Virus record (IMG/VR): IMGVR_UViG_3300045996_000619
Location: 1-39,543 of that record
Length of the DNA: 39,543 bases
Source of the DNA: a virus
Direction: 5' to 3' (one strand)
Shown: one piece after another, positions 1 to 5,520 of the stretch
Position numbering within the stretch: the first letter of the stretch is position 1
Layout of the letters: each line of letters begins with the position of its first letter
Notes under the pieces: model-generated
The model's database searches: none
What the model was told of the DNA's origin: nothing
What the model saw: the letters and a program-made list of their open reading frames with translations, nothing else
Program-made: the position numbers and the translations under genes

Positions 1-127
1 CACCTTCGGAGCGGTGATGCTGGCCGGGCGGAACAGCGCAAACATGCGCCGACGTGCCTCAACCTGATCCTGCGCCGTGACCTGCACCTGGCGGGCCACG
101 CCGTTGCGCATCGTCGCGTGCGCCGTG
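1..127. repeat. 127-bp exact direct repeat, left copy (junction with 38711-38837)
   Basis: These bases are identical to 38711-38837. The first difference is at base 128 (a against t), after which nine more bases agree before the two sequences part. The repeat carries most of a small minus-strand gene. The window starts on the first base of the repeat and the identity is exactly 127 long, which is the largest word size commonly used by de Bruijn assemblers. That suggests a graph junction or circle closure rather than a biological terminal repeat. Closing it gives a circle of 38,710 bp. Confidence 0.9.
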
Positions 128-147
128 AACGTCTGCTTCTGTGCCAT
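1..147 (-). CDS. Small conserved leftward-operon protein, cut by window start
   Basis: The minus-strand ORF starts at ATG 147-145 and runs off the window at base 1 after 49 codons. The protein begins MAQKQTFTAHATMRNG and is basic. A strong ribosome binding site (AAGGAGAG) lies a few bases upstream, and the leftward promoter is about 40 bases further up. If the 127-bp repeat is joined to 38711-38837 the gene finishes at 38702 and encodes 51 residues ending APKVAQ. It is then the first gene of the leftward operon. A near-identical gene sits at 38702-38854 and differs only in its first residues. I do not recognise the family. The product is too small for a recombinase and could be an early regulatory or accessory peptide. 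Confidence 0.75.
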   Translation of the reverse strand, partial: MAQKQTFTAHATMRNGVARQVQVTAQDQVEARRRMFALFRPASITAPKV

Positions 148-187
148 CTGCTTCTCTCCTTTGCTGCTCTGTGCAGCGCATAAGAGA

Positions 188-217
188 ATTAAACAACACG
201 TTGATGCCACATGTCAA
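188..217 (-). promoter_or_regulatory. Leftward early promoter (PL-like)
   Basis: Read on the minus strand there is a perfect -35 box TTGACA (217-212), an 18-base spacer and a -10 box TTTAAT (193-188). It points at the gene starting at 147, which has a good ribosome binding site. Two operator-like sites overlap the -10 and the -35. In the circularised genome it would drive the whole leftward operon down to about 30633. Confidence 0.8.
190..204. promoter_or_regulatory. Left operator site, over the -10 box
   Basis: TAAACAACACGTTGA matches the palindrome TAAACGCGGCGTTTA (found at 1447-1461) at 10 of 15 positions. It keeps both outer half-sites (TAAAC and CGTT.A). Its centre is 24 bp from the centre of the next site. 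It is probably bound by the repressor and/or the Cro-like protein. Confidence 0.55.
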
Positions 218-228
218 CGGGGCGTTTA
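214..228. promoter_or_regulatory. Left operator site, over the -35 box
   Basis: TCAACGGGGCGTTTA matches the palindrome TAAACGCGGCGTTTA at 13 of 15 positions and overlaps the -35 box of the leftward promoter. The close match to the rightward operator suggests that one DNA-binding protein controls both promoters, as in lambda. Confidence 0.7.
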
Positions 229-239
229 GCCTTTGGTCG

Positions 240-267
240 AAAAAAATGCCCGCGGGTGTGCGGGCAT
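240..267 (-). terminator. Rho-independent terminator after the lipoprotein gene
   Basis: An inverted repeat has arms ATGCCCGC and GCGGGCAT (246-253 and 260-267) around a 6-base loop. On the minus strand it is followed by a run of T (bases 246-240). It ends the minus-strand transcript of the lipoprotein, small conserved and repressor genes, and shields the leftward promoter from read-through. Confidence 0.85.
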
Positions 268-282
268 CGTGCGTTCAGTGTG

Positions 283-582
283 TCACGGGCACCGGTAGAC
301 CTTGCCGCTTGATGTTGTTGCGCCATGCGCAACGGACGGGGCATCCCAGACCAGGTGGGTGCCACCAAGAGCGCCGGCCTTCGCAAGCGCCTGCGCTCTT
401 GTGTCCTCCAGGGCACTTGCGGCGAAGATGCCGTACCGGCTCGACACGCTTGCCACGGTGTCAAGGTAGGTGCAGCCCTGCACCGCTTCAGAGGTGGCCG
501 GGCGGGCTGGCCCGCTGACCGCCAGCTGGCCTTGAGTTGCGCACCCAGCCAGAAGGAGGGCGATGCAGGGGGGCAGACGCAT
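283..582 (-). CDS. Small lipoprotein, DUF4156-like (probable lysogeny moron)
   Basis: The 99-residue protein has a short signal peptide and a lipobox: MRLPPCIALLLAGC, with the lipidated cysteine at residue 14. The mature part has the pattern GCTYLDTVAS...ALEDTRAQALAKAGALGGTHLVW. This resembles the small DUF4156 (YjeI-type) outer-membrane or periplasmic lipoproteins of proteobacteria. It lies downstream of the repressor and the 77-aa gene on the same strand and is followed at once by a terminator, so it is probably expressed in the lysogen. The related block at the right end of the window lacks it, which marks it as a cargo gene. A role in altering the lysogen's envelope or excluding other phages is inference. 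Confidence 0.8.
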   Translation of the reverse strand: MRLPPCIALLLAGCATQGQLAVSGPARPATSEAVQGCTYLDTVASVSSRYGIFAASALEDTRAQALAKAGALGGTHLVWDAPSVAHGATTSSGKVYRCP

Positions 583-593
583 GTTGTTCTCGC

Positions 594-827
594 TCAGGTT
601 CCGTTGTGAATCAAGCGGCTCAGGCTGTCATCAAGTGCGCCGACCGCGCCTCTGGCGAACGTCGGGCTGCGTTCCGCCTCGCCGCAGACGTTCACTTCGT
701 AGTGCCGCTGCGAGTAGATGGCGACATACGCGATGCCGATCAGCTTCTTGGCCCGGGCGTCGGCGTGGAGCTGCTGAAGGCACCTGGCCGTGTCTGGGGA
801 GCCGCGGGAGGGGACGAGTTTGAACAT
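594..827 (-). CDS. Conserved repressor-linked small protein (77 aa)
   Basis: Unknown function. The C-terminal two thirds (KKLIGIAYVAIYSQRHYEVN...PTFARGAVGALDDSLSRLI) match the 83-residue protein at 38987-39238 in pattern: IG.A.....Y.VN..GEA.R.PTF.RG.V.ALDD.L...I. Both genes sit directly downstream of a repressor-type gene. The stop codon of the repressor overlaps this start (TGATG at 829-825), so translation is probably coupled. The conserved linkage hints that it helps the repressor or is made in the lysogen, but no catalytic motif is visible. Confidence 0.75.
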   Translation of the reverse strand: MFKLVPSRGSPDTARCLQQLHADARAKKLIGIAYVAIYSQRHYEVNVCGEAERSPTFARGAVGALDDSLSRLIHNGT

Positions 828-1387
828 CAGATTCCGCTCCTCCTGCGCGCCGGGCTCTGCTCCGGTGTGTTGATCAACTTCTCTCGATCAGGCGGCTCGA
901 CTGCTGGGCCCCCGGCCTTGATGTAGGCCTTCATCTGCTGCGCCTGCAGCATCGCCGCCGTCTCCTGGAGCTTGGACATCGCTCGAGACTTCATCTCCTC
1001 GATCTCGTCGTGTGTGAACAGGGTTTTCACGGCCGTGAGGGCGGCCCAGTCACTGTCGCTGACCTCGTGACGGTCCGCGAAGTCGGCCGGTGGTGGGGGT
1101 GGTGGAGCGGCGAACCTGACTGCCCGCCCAGAGGGCGCGTCTGCGCCGGCAGCGGCGGCCGATCCCGGAGAGCCTTTCCCTTCAAGAACCCAAGTCGCCG
1201 AGCAGCCAAAGATCCCTTCGGCAGCCAGTGCGCCCTCCTTGGAGATGCCGCGAGCTTTCCAGTTGGTCATCACGGCGGAGGACACCCCCAGCCGGCGCGC
1301 AAGCGTGGCGAAGTTCACGACCGGGTCACGAGAACCCGCAGTCGCTTCCTTCGAGTACTCCATGAGACGAATGACCGAGGCGTGCAT
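827..1387 (-). CDS. CI-like phage repressor lacking a peptidase domain
   Basis: The 186-residue protein has an N-terminal helix-turn-helix (about residues 25-55: FATLARRLGVSSAVMTNWKARGI) of the phage CI HTH type, followed by GCSATWVLEG. A linker with six consecutive prolines lies near residue 95. The C-terminal part is short, helical and charged (DWAALTAVKTLFTHDEIEEM...). No LexA/S24 Ser-Lys peptidase domain is visible, so RecA-driven self-cleavage is not expected. I chose ATG 1387 because MHAS.IRLMEY fits the usual start of these repressors; ATG 1363 is the alternative and neither has a clear ribosome binding site. The upstream ATG at 1441 would place the start inside the rightward promoter. 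The gene is divergent from the Cro-like gene across the operator region. Confidence 0.8.
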   Translation of the reverse strand: MHASVIRLMEYSKEATAGSRDPVVNFATLARRLGVSSAVMTNWKARGISKEGALAAEGIFGCSATWVLEGKGSPGSAAAAGADAPSGRAVRFAAPPPPPPADFADRHEVSDSDWAALTAVKTLFTHDEIEEMKSRAMSKLQETAAMLQAQQMKAYIKAGGPAVEPPDREKLINTPEQSPARRRSGI

Positions 1388-1423
1388 AAGCCGCGAGTGT
1401 GGCGGAGGTAAACAAATGGTTGA

Positions 1424-1438
1424 GTAACGCGGTGTTGA
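1424..1438. promoter_or_regulatory. Right operator site, over the -35 box
   Basis: GTAACGCGGTGTTGA matches TAAACGCGGCGTTTA at 11 of 15 positions and overlaps the -35 box of the rightward promoter. Its centre is 23 bp from the centre of the perfect palindrome at 1447-1461, echoing the 24-bp pair in the left control region. Confidence 0.6.
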
Positions 1439-1463
1439 CATTTCGATAAACGCGGCGTTTAAT
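1435..1463 (+). promoter_or_regulatory. Rightward early promoter (PR-like)
   Basis: A -35 box TTGACA (1435-1440), a 17-base spacer and a -10 box TTTAAT (1458-1463) form a near-consensus sigma70 promoter. Transcription should start about 1469-1472, at or just before the ATG of the Cro-like gene at 1472, so that mRNA is leaderless or nearly so. Confidence 0.85.
1447..1461. promoter_or_regulatory. Right operator site, perfect palindrome over the -10 box
   Basis: TAAACGCGGCGTTTA is a perfect 7-base inverted repeat around a central G, lying in the spacer and -10 of the rightward promoter. It is the best copy of the four related sites in the window and the likely strongest site for the repressor or the Cro-like protein. 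Confidence 0.85.
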
Positions 1464-1471
1464 AACGTCTT

Positions 1472-1678
1472 ATGAAATCCGACCGCGAACTCATCGACGC
1501 TCTTGGCGGCCCTGCTCGGGTCGCTGAACTCCTCGGCTACGACAAGGACTCCGGGGGAACCCAGCGGGTCCACAACTGGCGTACCCGCGGCATCCCGGCC
1601 AAGGTCAAGGTGCTTCGGCCAGATCTGTTCATGGACCTGGCCCCGCGTGCTCGGACCAAGGTCAAGCAGGCGGCTTGA
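1472..1678 (+). CDS. Cro-like DNA-binding protein
   Basis: The 68-residue basic protein contains a helix-turn-helix pattern LIDALGGPARVAELL...VHNWRTRGIPA, typical of Cro/YdaS-type phage regulators. It is the first gene after the rightward promoter and divergent from the repressor, exactly where cro lies in lambdoid phages. It probably competes for the TAAACGC/GCGTTTA operators and shuts off repressor synthesis in the lytic cycle. The predicted transcript starts at or within a few bases of its ATG and there is no ribosome binding site, so translation may be leaderless. Confidence 0.85.
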   Translation: MKSDRELIDALGGPARVAELLGYDKDSGGTQRVHNWRTRGIPAKVKVLRPDLFMDLAPRARTKVKQAA

Positions 1679-1689
1679 GCAATGCGCCC

Positions 1690-1782
1690 TCATAGGTTCA
1701 TTCCCGCATCCGCCAGCGCCTTCATGCGCGCCACCAGCTCGGCCACCTTTGCCGCAGCCCACGCGTGGATCTCTTCGTTCAT
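1690..1782 (-). CDS. Possible 30-residue peptide, antisense between the Cro-like and CII-like genes
   Basis: On the minus strand an ATG at 1782 is preceded by a good ribosome binding site (AGAGGA). It opens a 30-codon frame, MNEEIHAWAAAKVAELVARM and onward, ending TGA at 1690. The peptide would be a single amphipathic helix. It could be made from a repressor-establishment transcript running leftwards. Length alone gives little support, so this is only a candidate. Confidence 0.3.
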   Translation of the reverse strand: MNEEIHAWAAAKVAELVARMKALADAGMNL

Positions 1783-2087
1783 TCGTTCCTCTGCAAGTCG
1801 GTTTGTTGGAGCGTCCTGCTCCCTGTCGGCCCAGACCGAAACCTCCCATCACCTGGGTGGATCGGGACGGGCGCTCCACCAAGCCTGATTTCTTCAACCA
1901 AGCGCAAGTGATGGGAGTCCAAAGCGTGTTCACGACCCGAAGTGTTTTGCCACCCGAATGGCAAGTCCAAGCAAGCCCCAGCAACCACGGGCAATACCAG
2001 TTGCCGGTGCACAACGTCATCCGGGAGCGTCAGCCCGGTCTTTTGCCGCTCGGAGCTCTCCGCGGTGCGTCGTTCAGTTCCATCCTC
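1783..2087. other. Non-coding leader between the Cro-like and CII-like genes
   Basis: No convincing gene is seen here. Codon use in the frame that continues into the CII-like gene is poorer in third-position G+C than its neighbours, and neither ATG 1911 nor GTG 2008 has a ribosome binding site. A small hairpin GGAGC-GTCCT-GCTCC lies at 1808-1822. The stretch could hold promoter or leader signals for the regulator, or an N-terminal extension of it. Confidence 0.4.
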
Positions 2088-2363
2088 ATGAACGCCGTCA
2101 TGCGCAGTGACTACGACCAGCGCAGCCTGGCCGAGAAGATGCACATCAGCGAGGGCTACACCTCGCGCTTCCTGAAGACCCGTGCCGAAGCCTGGGCCAA
2201 GCGGATCGTCCGCTTCATGCAGCTCACCAACGACCTGGGCGCCCTTCAGTGGATCGCCAACCAGATGGGTTGCGAGGTAGTGGTCCGGGCCTGCGTCGAG
2301 GCGGAGCTTGCCGTCGCCAAGGCTCGGGTTGCCGAGCTCGAGCGGCAGGGGTGCGCGGCATGA
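2088..2363 (+). CDS. CII-like regulatory protein (phage CP76-type)
   Basis: From ATG 2088 the protein has 91 residues. It includes LAEKMHISEGYTSRFLKTRAE, a helix-turn-helix, followed by AKRIVRFMQLTNDLGALQWIANQMGCEVV, which is the signature of the phage regulatory CII/CP76 group. A C-terminal helix (ELAVAKARVAELERQ) may mediate oligomerisation. It sits just after the Cro-like gene, the CII position, so it may activate repressor or integrase promoters or act in replication control. The start is uncertain: the frame stays open upstream (ATG 1911, GTG 2008) and no candidate has a clear ribosome binding site. Its stop overlaps the next start (ATGA). Confidence 0.7.
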   Translation: MNAVMRSDYDQRSLAEKMHISEGYTSRFLKTRAEAWAKRIVRFMQLTNDLGALQWIANQMGCEVVVRACVEAELAVAKARVAELERQGCAA

Positions 2364-2929
2364 GCGCGAATGTCGTCATCCCCGAGAACGTGTGGGACTT
2401 CCTGCACCGCGCCAGCCAGGACGTGGGGCGGATCGAAGCGCAGTACTTCTCACAACAGATGCATGGGCGGCTCTACGAAGGGGCGATTCACTCTCCCATT
2501 GAGCAGATCTTCTACGTGGCGCTTCACACGATGTGCCGCGGCCTCTGCATCAAGCCTTGCGCCGAGATCGGGGAGGGCCCGAACGGCGAGCCGTACCTGT
2601 ACGGCGGCCTGGTGATCTCTCCGCAATTCCGCATCGAACCCTACAGGGTTGATTTCCACGTCAAGTCGTACCCAGCCCTGCGCGGGGACAAGGCTTCCGA
2701 AGTGGTCGTCGAGCTGGATGGGCACGAGTTCCACGACAAGGACAAGCGGCAGCGCAGCTATGAAAAGGCCCGTGACCGCGCCCTGACCCGACAGGGCTAT
2801 CGGGTTCTCCATTTCACCGGCAGCGACGTTGTGCGTGACCCGTACGGCGTCGCGTTTGAAGTGCTCTCCGCGCTCGAGTTGCTGGGGAACGAGGAGTACG
2901 ACCCGCAAAACCCATTCGGGATCGACTGA
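2360..2929 (+). CDS. DUF559-like / PD-(D/E)XK-type nuclease-fold protein
   Basis: The protein has 189 residues and its ATG overlaps the preceding stop. An N-terminal helical part carries SPIEQIFYVAL, where the glutamate is typical of this fold. It is followed by YRVDFHV and then VVVELDGHEFHDKDKRQRSYEKARDRALTRQGYRVLHF. This E...D...ELDGH arrangement, with a trailing helix of K/R residues and a final strand, is that of the DUF559/very-short-patch-repair-like PD-(D/E)XK family. A role in nicking or processing DNA during early replication or recombination is inferred from its place before the replication genes. Host-defence or anti-defence activity is another option. Confidence 0.7.
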   Translation: MSANVVIPENVWDFLHRASQDVGRIEAQYFSQQMHGRLYEGAIHSPIEQIFYVALHTMCRGLCIKPCAEIGEGPNGEPYLYGGLVISPQFRIEPYRVDFHVKSYPALRGDKASEVVVELDGHEFHDKDKRQRSYEKARDRALTRQGYRVLHFTGSDVVRDPYGVAFEVLSALELLGNEEYDPQNPFGID

Positions 2930-2939
2930 GGCAACCGCT

Positions 2940-3710
2940 GTGAACTACTGGCCCCGCTGGATCCGCGCCATTCGCGGCAAGACGCTGACTCTCTCGATGT
3001 CTCAAATGGGCGCGTACGACCGCCTGCTGGACTACTACTACGAGGAGGAGAAGCCCCTTCCTTCGGACGTCGACGAGTGCTGCCGGATTGCTGGCGCGGT
3101 AAGCAAGCAGGACCGTGCTGACGTGAAGAAGGTGCTGGACAAGTTCTTCGTTCTGTCAGAGGCGGGGTTCAGCCAAGAGCGAGCTGACGCCGAGATCATC
3201 CTTGGGCGTCACAAGATCGCCGTAGCGAAAGCCAACGGTAAGGCTGGTGGTAGGCCAAAGGGTTCCGCGAAGAAACCCGCTGGGTTACCCAGCGGGTTTG
3301 CAGATGGAAACCAAGAGCAAACCGGCGGCGAACCCACAGGCAAAGCTCACCAACCCCAGAGAGAAATACCTTCCGAAGCTAACGCTTCGGCCGCCGCTGG
3401 CGGCGAGGTTGAGTTGACGAGGGTTGAGCTCTGGAGCGCTGGGAAGTCGCTCCTCGAAACCCAGGGCATGCCCAAGGCCCAGTGCGGCAGCTTCGTCGGG
3501 AAGCTCGTGAAGGACTACGGCGACGCGATCGTGGTCGAGGCGGTGAGGGCGACCGTGGTCGAGCGCCCGGCCGATGCCGCCGAGTTCCTTGTCGGCGCGT
3601 GCAAGAACGCCGCCGGCAAGCGCCCGGCAGGAAAGGCGAACGGGAAGCACGCCGGTTTCGAAAACATGGACTACCACCAAGGAGTTGACGCCGATGGATC
3701 GCTTGTCTGA
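2940..3710 (+). CDS. DUF1376-type replication protein
   Basis: The start is GTG 2940, about 9 bases after a GAGG site; the 256-residue protein begins with the hallmark VNYWPRWIRAIRGKTLTLSMSQ. Residues 1-75 form the DUF1376 domain found in phage replication proteins that occupy the position of lambda O. A basic linker (about residues 95-155; GGRPKGSAKKP) is encoded by DNA with strong inverted repeats at 3273-3404, a possible origin. The C-terminal domain (VELWSAGKSLLETQGMPKAQCGSFVGKLVKDYG) resembles the distal part of other phage replication proteins. The helicase loader gene starts inside its 3' end. It most likely binds the origin and recruits the loader and host DnaB. Confidence 0.75.
   Translation: MNYWPRWIRAIRGKTLTLSMSQMGAYDRLLDYYYEEEKPLPSDVDECCRIAGAVSKQDRADVKKVLDKFFVLSEAGFSQERADAEIILGRHKIAVAKANGKAGGRPKGSAKKPAGLPSGFADGNQEQTGGEPTGKAHQPQREIPSEANASAAAGGEVELTRVELWSAGKSLLETQGMPKAQCGSFVGKLVKDYGDAIVVEAVRATVVERPADAAEFLVGACKNAAGKRPAGKANGKHAGFENMDYHQGVDADGSLV
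3273..3404. other. Palindrome cluster inside the replication gene, candidate origin
   Basis: Three perfect inverted repeats lie in a row. The first is 3273-3299, with 13-bp arms AAACCCGCTGGGT / ACCCAGCGGGTTT around one base. The second is 3373-3390, CCGAAGC-TAAC-GCTTCGG. The third is 3390-3404, GCCGCC-GCT-GGCGGC. Between the first two the DNA is richer in A than its surroundings. Lambda also places its origin inside the initiator gene. The region encodes the flexible linker of the protein, where such structures can be tolerated. A regulatory RNA hairpin is the alternative. Confidence 0.45.
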
Positions 3711-4467
3711 CGCGCTGCCGTCGAAGCAGCCCCCCCGCACTGCGTCCTGCCCGGAGCACGGGGAGTACGAGAGCAAGAACCTGTTTCGGGCCATCTGGTC
3801 GACCTGCCCGACCTGCTCCGCTCGGAAGGACGCCGAGATCCACGCGCAGCAGGAGCGCGAGCGCAAGGAACGCGCCGAGCAGAACCACCGGGCGATGTTG
3901 GCTGACGCTCGGATCCCGGCACGGTTCATCGGGCAGACCTTCGACACGTTCGTTGCCGACACCAACCCGAAGCGGCACGCGCTGACGCTGGCCCGCGACT
4001 ACGCCGAGAACTTCGAGGAGCACTCAAAGCGCGGCGGCGTGCTGATCTTCGCTGGCAAGCCGGGCACGGGGAAAAGCCACTTGGCCGGCGCGATCCTCCA
4101 AGCCGTCCTGACGCCGGACGTTCGCTACATCACCTGCATGGACCTGATCCGCATGGTGCGGGAGACGTGGCGGAAGGACTCCGAGAAGTCCGAAACCCAG
4201 GTGCTCCGCTACCTCGAGCGGCTCGACCTCCTCGTGATCGACGAGGTCGGCATGCAGTACGGCACCGAGGGCGAGCAAACCATCCTCTTCGACGTGCTGG
4301 ACCGCCGGTACCGCGAAGTCCGCCCGATGGTCCTCCTGACCAACCAGAACCGCGACGGCTTCAAGTCGTTCGTCGGTGACCGCATCTATGACCGTCTGGT
4401 CGAAACCTCCCGCTGGGTTCCCTTCGACTGGGAAAGCTTCCGCGGGACTGCAAGGAAGTCGCAATGA
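3694..4467 (+). CDS. DnaC-like helicase loader (AAA+ ATPase)
   Basis: The 257-residue protein starts at ATG 3694 behind an AAGGAG site and overlaps the 3' end of the replication gene. Residues 19-41 hold a C..H...C..C zinc-binding pattern (CPEHGEY...CPTC), as in many DnaC/IstB-type loaders. Walker A is FAGKPGTGKSH (119-129) and Walker B is LLVIDEVG (179-186). Sensor residues are in VLLTNQNRDGF and an arginine is in GDRIYDRL. It probably loads the host replicative helicase DnaB at the phage origin together with the DUF1376 protein. Family assignment is firm; the exact partner is inferred. Confidence 0.9.
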   Translation: MDRLSDALPSKQPPRTASCPEHGEYESKNLFRAIWSTCPTCSARKDAEIHAQQERERKERAEQNHRAMLADARIPARFIGQTFDTFVADTNPKRHALTLARDYAENFEEHSKRGGVLIFAGKPGTGKSHLAGAILQAVLTPDVRYITCMDLIRMVRETWRKDSEKSETQVLRYLERLDLLVIDEVGMQYGTEGEQTILFDVLDRRYREVRPMVLLTNQNRDGFKSFVGDRIYDRLVETSRWVPFDWESFRGTARKSQ

Positions 4468-4664
4468 ACCTCTACCCCCGCAACCCTGGCGCCAGCAAGC
4501 GCGCCGAAGTGCAGCAGCACGCAATGGCCCACCGGACGCTCGACCGCGCAGCTCGTGGCGAGAAGGTCCGCCCGGATGTCATGGACTGGGCCCTGGCCGC
4601 GACTGGCGACTTGGCCGGCCTGAGCCGCGGTGAACTCGAGGCTGCTCAAAAGGTGGCCGCATGA
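4464..4664 (+). CDS. Hypothetical protein (66 aa) after the helicase loader
   Basis: The start ATG overlaps the stop of the helicase-loader gene (ATGA), so translation is coupled. The protein is small, basic in the first half and helical (KRAEVQQHAMAHRTLDRAARGEKVRPDVMDWALAATGDL). I see no known domain, membrane segment or catalytic motif. The frame keeps the high third-position G+C of its neighbours. It belongs to the replication block, so a helper role there is plausible but not shown. Confidence 0.7.
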   Translation: MNLYPRNPGASKRAEVQQHAMAHRTLDRAARGEKVRPDVMDWALAATGDLAGLSRGELEAAQKVAA

Positions 4665-4870
4665 CCGACCTCCGCAACAACCTCCAAAGCCTCGCCGCCC
4701 GTCCGTGGCGCTCTGACGAAGCCGCCTGCTACGGCCTCGCCTGCGCCGTCCACGCATCGTGCGCCCGGTACGCCGCCGTCGAGGGCAACCAGAACGACAA
4801 CCAGGTCTTCATCGGGAACTGCGGGCCGGATCGGCTGGCGTTCATCTCCACGACTGGAGAGACGGCATGA
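4661..4870 (+). CDS. Hypothetical protein (69 aa)
   Basis: A short protein whose start overlaps the previous stop and whose own stop overlaps the next start, so it is embedded in the early operon. It contains RPWRSDEAACYGLACAVHASCARYAAVEGNQNDN. Several cysteines are present but not in a clear zinc-finger spacing. No family is recognised. Confidence 0.65.
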   Translation: MTDLRNNLQSLAARPWRSDEAACYGLACAVHASCARYAAVEGNQNDNQVFIGNCGPDRLAFISTTGETA

Positions 4871-5520
4871 CCTACGCCGAACGAGTCATCGACTGGCTGC
4901 AGGAGAACGGCTGCGGCACGACGGCTGAGATTGCTGCTGGCATCAACTTCCCGGCCCGCCGTCTGACCGAGAAGCTTTGCCTGATGCGCGACTCTGGCCT
5001 CCTTCAGGTCAGCGAGACCATGGCGGTGAAGCGCCCCTCGGGCGGGCGGCCATCGTTCGTGTGGGGCCTGACCCGTCGAGCGCTTGAGGATCTGGCGTCG
5101 AGGAAGCCGAAGACGCGGGCCGAGCAGGTCTTGGCCTGGCTCTACATCGGGAACACCGGCAGTACCGAGCAGGTCGCCAAGGTGGTCGGCATCAACAAGA
5201 AGCAGGCCGGAGACGCGCTGACGTGGCTCGAGCACTGCGGGCTGGTGAAGGTGCTGGAAACGAAGCGCCCCGCAAGCGGAACCGGCCGGTCCTTCTACGT
5301 CTGGGGGTGGACTGGCGCTACCCACCGTGTTCCTGAGCGGCCGCGCACCGGCCGGTCTGCCTTGCGCGCCGCTGTGCCGCATCAGGAGCGCGCACCGCGC
5401 AAGCGCCCGGAGCGGGATGACAGCCTGCTTCCACTGAACCGCACGCCGGTCGAGGTGATCGTCAAGACCGCCATCAAGCGCCGTCATGCGCTGGATATGG
5501 TCTGGGGGGCGACAGCATGA
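4867..5520 (+). CDS. Tandem winged-helix DNA-binding protein
   Basis: The 217-residue protein starts at ATG 4867. It appears to contain two winged-helix units. Residues 1-60 read YAERVIDWLQENGCGTTAEIAAGINFPARRLTEKLCLMRDSGLLQV, ending GRPSFVWGLT. Residues 78-145 read RAEQVLAWLYIGNTGSTEQVAKVVGINKKQAGDALTWLEHCGLVKV, ending GRSFYVWGWT. The internal repeat and paired (S/R)F(Y/V)VWG motifs suggest duplication of one unit. The C-terminal 70 residues are basic and probably unfolded. It may be a transcription regulator or replication accessory factor of the early operon; the target is unknown. Confidence 0.7.
   Translation: MTYAERVIDWLQENGCGTTAEIAAGINFPARRLTEKLCLMRDSGLLQVSETMAVKRPSGGRPSFVWGLTRRALEDLASRKPKTRAEQVLAWLYIGNTGSTEQVAKVVGINKKQAGDALTWLEHCGLVKVLETKRPASGTGRSFYVWGWTGATHRVPERPRTGRSALRAAVPHQERAPRKRPERDDSLLPLNRTPVEVIVKTAIKRRHALDMVWGATA

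Noticed and set aside
1-127. Biological terminal repeat of a linear phage genome
   Set aside because: The partner copy is not at the other tip but 706 bases inside, and the match length is exactly 127, so an assembly-graph junction fits better.
1503-2087. Long N-terminal extension of the CII-like frame
   Set aside because: It overlaps the Cro-like gene in another frame, has poorer third-position G+C and no ribosome site.
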